The notes below the pieces were generated by a model. The model was given only the letters and a program-made list of their open reading frames with translations. It had not been told where the DNA came from and did no database searches. 64,000 nucleotides of DNA, taken from assembly GCA_963682175.1 (NCBI GenBank), contig OY821771.1, positions 15,251,001 through 15,315,000 on the forward strand, written 5' to 3'. The position numbers and the translations under genes were made by a program. This DNA is from Triglochin maritima. Taxonomy: Eukaryota > Streptophyta > Magnoliopsida > Alismatales > Juncaginaceae. This document shows, one piece after another, positions 56,622 to 64,000 of this stretch; the first letter of the stretch is position 1; the number at the start of each line of letters is the position of its first letter.

Positions 56622-57520
56622 GTGGGACAAAATGTCTTGTTGTATAACTCTCGCCTCCACTTATTTTCGGGGAAACTTCGGAGTCGTTGGTTACTGTTTA
56701 TTGTTTTAACCATCTCCCCTCATGGGGTGGTTGAGATTCAGAATCCAAGGAATGGGGACGTGTTCAAAGTTAATGGACAACGACTCAAATCGTACTTGGA
56801 AGGGACCACGACAGAGGTCAAGGAGGAAGTCGTGTCTTTACACGAACTCCCCACGGATGTGGTCACTTGACGTGATCCATCCTTCATTTGGTTGTACATA
56901 TCTTTGTTTTAAAAAGTGAAAAAAATGAAGAAAATAAAAAAATTGATGTGCCTTTTGGATATTTTGCCTTTTCCTTTGTTAAAAACGAGTGATGTCTTGC
57001 CCTACCCATTCTCCACCAGACGAAAAACGTGTTTTCCTCTTTGTTTCCGCCACCACCCAAATCCCACCCCCAGATCTCACCAATAGACTGCCAATCAGCG
57101 GTTTCCCGTCGCCAACTAGCGGTTTGTTATAGTCGGTTGGAGGAGTTGAGAATGAAGCTGGACCAATCACAAGCTGTACCGATGCCAATCACAAGCTGGA
57201 CCTCAACGAGTTGGAGGAGTTGAGAATGAAGCTTATGAGAATGCCAAGATCTGCAAGTCCCGCATTAAAAAAATTCACGTCCGCTTGGTCCGAATAAAAA
57301 CCTTCACGGTGGGACAAAAGGTCTTGTTGTATAACTCTCGCCTCCACTTGTTTCTGGGGAACCTTGGGAGTCATTCGTCTGGACCCTTTATTGTTTCAAA
57401 ACCCAAGTACCAACGACGTGTTCAAAGTAAATGGACACTGGCTAAAACCGTACTTGGAGGGGACCACAATAGAGGTCGAGGTGGAAGTCGTGTCTTTACA
57501 CGAACTTCCCACGATAAATA
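56622..57520 (+). pseudogene. Integrase C-terminal region, partially duplicated
   Basis: 56622-56870 encodes [20 protein letters not shown] ... [11 protein letters not shown] ... [10 protein letters not shown], the module after integrase in Athila-type elements. 57192-57510 repeats this stretch from LNELEEL to the same end, with a 40-50 bp deletion. Between the copies (56880-57190) lie non-coding sequence and a palindrome pair (57086-57123). Confidence 0.75.
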
Positions 57521-59298
57521 GTGTATAGTCTCATGGATGGTTCACATCACTGCATTTGTTGAATGTTGTTCGACATTTTGGTGAACAACAAGCTTAAAGA
57601 AATACATTGTTTGCCTACTCTGGTGACCAAATTGTGTGGAATATTGTTGGACAACCCACGAGTTGAGCGCTTGCTGCACCTCCAAGGCATAGACCTCGAG
57701 GTTGCAAAGATGACCCTGTCATGTCGTCATTGCATTCAGGAGGCATGGGTGCCTGATTACATGGAGGAGGATGTTAGAGACAGTTCCCTAAACTCATCTG
57801 TGAGCACAGGAATGCTCTTTAACACCGACATTTCTAAGACGGCGGTAGACCAGCAAAATGTCATTTTGGCTAAACAAAACCGGAAGATTTATAGGAAGTT
57901 ATCTGCTCTTGAGCGAGGTGCCTCATCAAACACCTTTGGCCGCCATCATTAATCTGGTTCACCCTATCCATGCATTGGTGCCATTCCGCCATACATTGAT
58001 GACAGTGCATGGATTAGGTGTGGGGTGGTGTTTTCATGTATGTATATATTTTGCGTCTTTTGTTTTATTTTACCTTCTTTTGTTTACTTTTCTAGGGTCA
58101 TGTTAGTGTGCTACATTTAATATCAATATATATGCCTGTCAGGATCCTTGGGTGACTTGTCTTCTTTTGCTTGCCAGGTGCTTTAAATTTTTCACATTTC
58201 TTTCAAAATCTTCATGTGTTTGCGAAAGAAAATGATTTGAGGGGTTGGCGTGTGTTTAGCATGTGCAAAATCCTTGAGAGGCAATCAAAACAAAAGCTCC
58301 CAGAATTGACTTGAATATGATGCATTAGGATATCTAGTCTACTGGCTTTAAGTCTTATCGAGTCATAAGGATGCACCCTGGTCTTCCCACGGGGGCGTGT
58401 AATCATAGGGTTTCAGTACTCAAACAAATAAAGAAGTCCACCCTGAACCTAGTGAGTCGAATAACTCGTGTCTGTTAGTATAAGGAAGTTTGTCGTAGTT
58501 AGGGACCCTTAAAATCTTCTTGTGAAACTTTAAGTGTAGGAGTTTGGTTCCCATGTAGTTAATAAATAAGTGGTGTTCTCTCTTCTCGCACGACTCCTAT
58601 CAATCAAAAAATTAGGTCTAAGGGGACTTAGTGCCTGGTGTTTTCGAGTCATCTGACTTGGCATGCACCGACCGAACTCCTGTTACATGGGTGGTAGGGA
58701 TCGCCCTATGTGGAGATTTGGGAAAAGGTGTACGTGATAATTTAAGTCCTCATAGTCAAAGAAAAAACGAAACCTGACCTTGGGAGAATCAAATACCTAA
58801 ACACAAAACAAAAAAAGAAGCAAAAAGAAAAGAAAAAGGAAAAGAAGAAGAAGATGGTAATAGAAATAACAATCTTAATGGACTTTACACTTTGTATCAC
58901 TTAAGGATGTTAAGGTTACCCATGTCTTTCACTTAAGTCCTTAATTAACTTGCAGAAATGGTTCATCAGGCTAGGTGTGTGGACTGAATACATTTATAGA
59001 GTCGGCCCGTAGAATTACTGTGTCCAATGATCGACGAAAATGAGTCCATCGAGTCGTGTCGCTTGGTTGAATAATGCATCTATGTTCTGATTTTGTGGGT
59101 GTATCCGTTGAAAACCCTTAGGAGACAACACTCCTCCTCCTTGGCGGCAGGGAGATTAACGGCTTGTTGCACATTCTAAGTGCAACCGTGATTCCTACGA
59201 AAGTGAGTTGGGATTTCCCTATTTTGCTTTTTCATTTCTTTCATTTTTCTCTTTCTTTGTTTTTCTCGGAACTAGTAAAAGTTAGGTGTGGGGGTATT
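57521..59298 (+). other. 3' non-coding region of gypsy element E
   Basis: Contains the frame at 57563-57952 (LPTLVTKLCGI, same as copy 1 at 44.24 kb), then a long non-coding stretch identical in layout to 46808-48238. Recognisable common blocks are CACCCTATCCATGCATTGG, 'ggaggtgtacgtaa' and the repeated 'acaacactcctcctcctt'. It ends at the polypurine tract GGTGTGGGGGTATT and LTR start at 59299. Confidence 0.7.
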
Positions 59299-59338
59299 TG
59301 ATTGACATCATAGCACACATACATTTTGTAGGATTTCG

Positions 59339-60262
59339 TGTCCCCCTATATGTATATATTTAAAAAATTTAATACAAACGTACAAGATCAATTTCATATT
59401 TTGATTGATTTTACGTACAAGTATTTGTTTATTCTAATATCATGCATTCCAACACATATTAAAATAAACAAAGGATAGAGGATCATACCCAAAGGTTCTC
59501 TAAAACCTTTCAGAAGATCCGGAGTTCCGTTGCTCGTCGAATCGCTCACTGATTCGTCTCCAAGTGTTCACCAAACTCTAAACAAGATTAGAGAGAAAGG
59601 AGCTAGTCAATCAATCTCTAATTAAGCTTAGAATCTAGATAATAACCCACCTTTAAGCTCCTGATATTTCTATCACCAAAACTTAAAACTATTAAGAGAT
59701 TTTCGTGGTGATTAAGGGAGAGATTAATGAGAGAGAGAATTTTTCCATTAACTTAAACAAGTAGGATGAGGGGTCCTTATATAAGCTCCCAAAACATCCT
59801 TATCAAGAACTATTCTTTAGTCATGATCTCTTCCTTATTCTCTCCTAAAATTAATCTCAAATTTCCACAAAAGCATCCTTAAAAACGTTTGATCAAATCT
59901 GGAATTAATCCAACCCATGATCTAATTATTCTCTTAATAATTCAGGCAAAAATCATATTGTTTGGTTGACCGAGAATTCTTCTCGGTGAACCGAACCATT
60001 CAGTTTTAACACATGTTCAGCGGACCATGAGCTAGACGGTTGACCAAATATGCATGAGAAAAATTCTCTAGAAAATTTGGACGATCCGCATCTTGCTCTG
60101 GTCGATCGTTGACCCACCAAAATTTCTCCTAGCGAATATTCATCGGACGACCATGTCACCTTCGGTCTAACGAAAATATCCCAAGATATCTCCTGGATAT
60201 TTTCTCTCAGTTGACCGTTGATGCTCGGTTGGCCGAACCCGTTGACCGAACCCAATTGTCCA
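59339..60262 (-). mobile_element. Family C LTR, reversed, 5'-truncated
   Basis: TGTCCCCCTATATG at 59339 is the reverse of the ATGGGGACA end of the solo LTR at 44670-46807. Similarity continues leftward through TATA (59778) and the degenerate palindromes to 60262 ('caattgtcc'), matching 45897. The remaining half of the LTR is missing. Confidence 0.8.
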
Positions 60263-60466
60263 GGCACTCCAGGCAGAAAGATTAAAATGAAAGAAAGGAA
60301 AAAGCATACGTAAAACAAGAAAATCCTAACTCACATTCGTAGGAATCACGGTTGCACTTAACATGTACCACAAGTCGTTAAATCTCCACGTCGCCAAGGA
60401 GGAGGAGTGTTGTTTCCTCAGGGTTTTCAGCGGATACACCTACAAAATCCGAACATAACCAAGAAA
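60263..60466 (-). mobile_element. Reversed piece of gypsy 3' region
   Basis: Reverse complement of about 47940-48200 (blocks 'ggagacaacactcctcctcctt', 'gcaaccgtgattcctacga', 'tttacgtatgctttttcct'). It is fused directly to the truncated family C LTR. Confidence 0.75.
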
Positions 60467-61021
60467 CTATTGTGAATTGAACTTAATCCTAGGTGGCATC
60501 CTAGTCACTAGCCACATCATCTATGTAGGTTGAGTCATCTAGGAGTTGAAGGCTCAACAAGTTGGAAGATGAGAGGTTGTAGGAAAGGAAGAGACAAATG
60601 GTTGTCTCTTCATTTTTCTATGATTTTCGTCCTATTTTATGATGCAATTTAAGTAGAGGTTGTAATGATCTTGAATGATCATCTTTACGTAGTTTATGTT
60701 ATGTTTGTGTTTTATGTTAAGTTGAAGAGTCTTTGTAAGTGCCTATATAAAGCACAAGAGTTCTCCATTTGTAAAACAAGTCAAGTAAAGTCATAGAATG
60801 AGTGAAAAGAAGAAAGGAGAATGTAAGTAAGAAAGAAGAAAGAAAAGATGAGTATTTGGTGCAAATCTCATTTTTTCTTATGAGTGTTAAGTAGTGAGTT
60901 TTCTTCTTTCATTCTTGTCCACCAATTGCGTAGATCAAAGCATGGTTCTAGTGATGGCAATAGAAGACCCTCAGCATGGAGAACAAGGCGAGCCAAAGCC
61001 ACGCACCAGGCGCAACTTCTG

Positions 61022-61060
61022 AACCGCCAATTGGCAGTTTGGGACCGCTGATTGGCGGTC
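61022..61060. repeat. ACCGCCAATTGG palindrome pair in a copia LTR
   Basis: ACCGCCAATTGGCAGT and ACCGCTGATTGGCGGT with 21-bp spacing. The motif and spacing are the same as in gypsy family A (18092-18130), although the surrounding LTRs are unrelated. Confidence 0.85.
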
Positions 61061-61175
61061 CATGTGAGCCTGGTGGAGGGCGTGATTCTGGGGTGGCTCG
61101 GTCTGGTTCTCCCCGTCCTTCTCGCACATCTAACATCTGGTATCAGAGCCTCGTCCAATGGGGAGCTCAGGGATG

Positions 61176-61866
61176 ACCTTGTTTGGTATGTATCGTTGCC
61201 TCACCTTTCGAAGGGGAACTACGACAATTGGAGTATCGAAATGCACGCCCTGTTTGGTGCGCATGATGCTTGGGATCTTGTGGAGAGCGGCTTCGAGGAG
61301 GAGGCCGTGATGGGGGTCGCAACCGTCGCACAAATCAAAGCATAAAAGGAGAGAAGAGCCAACGACAAGACTGCTCTCTTTCTTCTCTTCCAAGTGGTGG
61401 ATGAGAGTGGCTTTGAGAAGATCGCTGAAGCAAAGACGTCGATGGAGGCGTGGGACACCCTTGAGAAGAGCTACAAGGGTGCTGATCGAGTGAGGCAAGT
61501 GCACCTCCAAATGTTTCGAGGCGAGATCGAGGCGTTGAAAATGAATGAATCGGAAGGAGTTGCCGATTTCGTGACGAGGGTTCGCATGGTGGCGAACAAA
61601 TTGAAGAGAAATGGGGAGGCGTTGACTGAAGGAAGAGTGGTGGAGAAGGTGCTACGTTCTCTCACCGAAGACTTTGAAAATGTTGTGTGTGCTATCGAGG
61701 AATCAAAGGACCTCGAAAAGATGACCGTCGACGACCTAGCAAGTTCGTTGGAGGCACACGAGCAAAGAAAGAAGAAGAGGAGGCAAGATGTCTTGGAGGA
61801 GGCGTTGCAAGCGAAGATGTCGCTTAAGGAGGAGAAACCTCGCAACGTAGATCGTGGAAGCGGTCG
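61176..61866 (+). pseudogene. Copia gag (DUF4219/UBN2), with a stop
   Basis: It reads HLSKGNYDNWSIEMHALFGA, HDAWDLVESGFEEE, a TAA stop at about 61343, then NDKTALFLLFQVVDE, FEKIAEAKTSMEAWDTLEKS, FRGEIEALKMNESEGVADFV and SLTEDFENVVCAIEESKDLE, ending in a Lys/Glu-rich stretch. This is the standard order of plant copia gag. Apart from the stop it is well preserved. The zinc knuckle and everything after it are lost at the LTR junction. Confidence 0.85.
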
Positions 61867-61872
61867 TGATTG

Positions 61873-62338
61873 TTTAAATGTTTTACTAATAACTGCAAGT
61901 GCACGGCCGCGTTTAAGCGGTGGTAAGTACGGGTCGATCCTCAGGGAGGTGAGTAGCCTCTGGTTTTTTCAGAAATCAAGTGGCAACAAAAGGGGGAAGA
62001 GTTTTGTTTATGTTAATCTACGCTAAACTAAACTACTAAGAAAAAATGCAGAGTAAAGAAACTAACAATTACTTGAAATCAAAACTAAAAGAATGTAAAA
62101 ATAAGCTGGAATCAAGAAGAGAAAGACCACTTAGGGGTGGAGTGTGTGCACACATGTAAAAAGATGGTGAAGAAAGCATTCTAAAAGGCACAAATGAAGG
62201 TAGTGTTTTCATGCATAGGAAGTGTCTAAAGGTTATGGAAAAACCTATCAATCCATTCACTAACCTAGTTGATTAACATTCATATACACAAGCTAGTTAT
62301 TTCAGAACCTAAACAAGCATGGGAGGTGTCTACAATGT
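61873..62338 (-). mobile_element. Family A gypsy LTR 3' part, reversed
   Basis: 'aactgcaagtgcacggccgc...gtacgggtcgatcctcaggg' is the reversed LTR 3' block. It continues through the 'ccacacatgt' and 'ccaaaggttatgg' blocks to about 62338, where it stops in a T-rich stretch. No palindrome or TATA is retained. Confidence 0.65.
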
Positions 62339-62344
62339 TTTGTT

Positions 62345-64000
62345 TTGTTTTTTTATATTTTATACAAGATATATACATCAACAAAGATATTCTCATAATC
62401 ATTTGGTAAAGGAACATCGAATGAGAACATCGAGTTATGAGGACCAGAGACTTGCCGAGATGGGCAAAGTTCACTGGTACTCTGAGGTGTCATGAGGGGT
62501 GAAAGGTCAAAGCTGAAAGGTTCGAACCCCTCATGATATTGGTTGGGTGTAGGCAACATGAGTGAGTGAAGTTGTGTTGCCTACTAGGGTTTAGTTGCTC
62601 ATCGAACAAAACCCTCCAACCAATAGGTAGGTGCATCAGAATGAGTTTCTCAAGCTCGTTCGATGGATGCAGCAGACATGCATCACTAAGAATGGGGCTT
62701 CTCCCCAAGTCATCCAACAAGGACCTCCCACCATCATTTATATCATCAAGCATAAGCTCGGTCGTAGGTGGGTCCTTGTTGGAGTCAATCTGAAGCTCAA
62801 AGGGCACAATAGCCCTAGGACACGGGGTGACAACACCTCTTGGAATGGGCATATGATGAGTTGTGTCCCCCTCACTAATGGTCTCAACTGAATCATGTAA
62901 CGAACACTCCCATTGAACATTCATGTTTTATGCCAGCTCACTCTGTTGCATTGCAAAGACAGGCAATGAGTTTTCGCTGGGCCTACAAACATTCTCAATG
63001 GGTTGCATTGGTGTTAGGGGTGTTCGTTGATTTTGCGGTGCTTTCTCTAATTGGCGGATGAGATTGAGATTTAAAGGTTGATCCATGGGCTCTTGTTGCC
63101 TACCAGAGTTGAACACATGAAACTCGACACTCATGTTACCGAATGAGAGCTTCATGAGACCATTTCTACAATTAATTAAGGCATTGGAGGTTGCCAGAAA
63201 TGGTCTACCCAAAATCAAAGGTATTTGAGAGTGGGTGTGCGCAACATGATTGGTATCGAGGACAACGAAATCGACTGGAAATATAAAATTTCCAACTTTG
63301 ATAAGCATGTCCTCGATAATCCCCTTTGGAATACGAATGGATCTATCCGCCAATTGGAGGGTGATCTTAGTTGGTTTCAATTCTCCCAAGTTCAACTATT
63401 GATAAACAGAAAATGGGAGGAGGTTGACCGCTGATCCTAAATCAAGCAATACATTACTCATGATAGTGTCTCCAATCGTACACTGAATAGTAGGACACCC
63501 AGGGTCCTTGTATTTTGTGTAGGTGGGACTGGAGAAAAGTGGGCTTACATTTGCAGCCAAGAATACGTTCTTAGGAACATTGGTCTTCCTCTTGGATGTG
63601 CAGAGATCCTTCAACACTTTGGCATATTGAGCTATTTGTTGGATGACATCGAACAAGGGGATGTTAACCTTCAATTGCTTAAACACCTCTAACATCTTAT
63701 CCATTGTGTCACTCTGCTTTTTGGTTAACCTACTAGGATAGGGAGCGTTTGGCAGGTAGGTTTTCTGCGGTACCTGAGAAGGAGGCGTTGGTGTATTACC
63801 CTCACCCTCAGCCTCTTCTTCACCACCATTCCCAGTGAGGGGCTGCATAGATGGTGGTGGTGGTGGCAAGGAAATGTGATTGTCAACCTGCTTTCCATTC
63901 CTTAAGGTTACAATGGATCTGACAGGGTGAACAAGTTCCTCCACATGGTTCACTTGCCCCCCCCCCCCAGAGGTACCACATTCTCATTTTGCATGTGTTG
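62345..64000 (-). mobile_element. Reversed gypsy element, gag-protease region, off window
   Basis: Coding on the minus strand from the window edge: HPVRSIVTLRNGKQ, TYLPNAPYPSRLTKKQ, DKMLEVFKQLKVNIPLFDVI, KVLKDLCTSKRKT, then protease. Downstream (62345-62930) the sequence shows no RT where RT is expected, only unassigned frames such as 62490-62924. It may be a deletion derivative. A run of 12 C at 63957-63968 interrupts the frame at its start. Confidence 0.75.
62928..63953 (-). pseudogene. Gypsy gag-pol linker and aspartic protease, single stop
   Basis: The protease core VLLDLGSAVNLLPFSVYQ keeps the catalytic Asp, unlike element E. One stop codon follows at 63396, then LNLGELKPTKITLQLADRSI, IPKGIIEDMLIKVGNFIFPV and IPLILGRPFLATSNALI, the conserved flap and ILGRPFL blocks. 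It is better preserved than the copy at 53.3 kb. A single nonsense change is the only defect I see before the frame ends in an unassigned tail. Confidence 0.85.

Larger units (their letters stand above)
50079..59338 (+). mobile_element. Athila/Tat-like gypsy element E, degenerate
   Basis: A truncated 5' LTR tail (50079-50214) is followed by a tRNA-Asp PBS, leader, gag, protease, RT, RNase H, integrase, a long 3' non-coding region, polypurine tract GGTGTGGGGGTATT and the first 40 bp of the 3' LTR (TGATTGACATCA at 59299). A reversed LTR then cuts it. Only the short retained LTR parts can be compared with element A, and its 3' internal region is collinear with that of element A. Confidence 0.85.
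60472..61870 (+). mobile_element. Copia element no. 2: LTR, PBS and gag, 3' end missing
   Basis: The LTR (60472-61135) runs TGTGAATTGAAC to CATCTAACA with TATA CTATATAAAG near 60751. PBS TGGTATCAGAGCC (initiator tRNA-Met) is at 61138. Gag follows to about 61866, where a reversed gypsy LTR begins. No pol is present. A palindrome pair of the ACCGCCAATTGG type lies at 61022-61060 near the end of the LTR. Confidence 0.85.

Overview
The window is plant nuclear DNA. A glycine-rich cell-wall protein gene and a spliced bestrophin-like chloroplast channel gene sit in a deep nest of plant-type transposons: Athila/Tat-like and chromovirus Ty3/gypsy, SIRE-like Ty1/copia, CACTA elements and LINEs. Primer-binding sites match plant tRNA-Asp and initiator tRNA-Met. 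The host looks like a eudicot, but I cannot name a species. There is no CRISPR array, rRNA, recognisable tRNA gene or prokaryotic operon. || Layout. 1-6.4 kb: two oppositely oriented LTRs of one gypsy subfamily around the left end of a CACTA element whose decayed minus-strand genes include a Ulp1-like protease. 6.4-8.35 kb: intergenic DNA and the promoter of the glycine-rich gene. 8352-10691: intact 779-codon glycine-rich secreted protein gene. 11.1-23.7 kb: a partial tandem copy of that gene, split by about 12 kb of nested elements (gypsy LTR, solo copia-type LTR, second CACTA with Ulp1 remnants, reversed gypsy LTR, chromovirus LTR holding a further LTR). 24617-26835 (minus): a four-exon bestrophin-like (VCCN1/UPF0187) gene. 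|| 28474 to about 50078 is a third CACTA on the minus strand. Its TNP2 transposase gene is split by two retrotransposons. A gag-only copia element (31237-42794) holds a LINE inserted inside an older LINE of the same family. A gypsy element (about 44.1-49.4 kb) holds a 2.1-kb solo LTR. Several of these joins carry target-site duplications that I could read. 50.1-59.3 kb: a degenerate Athila/Tat-like gypsy element with gag, protease, RT, RNase H and integrase. 59.3-64 kb: a reversed LTR fragment, a second copia element (LTR, PBS, gag) and a reversed gypsy gag-protease fragment running off the window. || The most unusual signal is architectural. At least four otherwise dissimilar LTR families carry pairs of imperfect palindromes with a nearly fixed centre spacing of 20-22 bp, usually upstream of the LTR TATA box. 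One type has the core GGTCGACC, in the copia, 2.1-kb and chromovirus LTRs. The other has ACCGCCAATTGGCGGT, in the Athila-like LTRs and a second copia LTR. In the copia LTR at 31237 seven successive pairs are all exactly 22 bp apart, although the sequence between them varies. || The only host genes I regard as functional are the glycine-rich protein gene and the bestrophin-like gene. They have no evident functional link.
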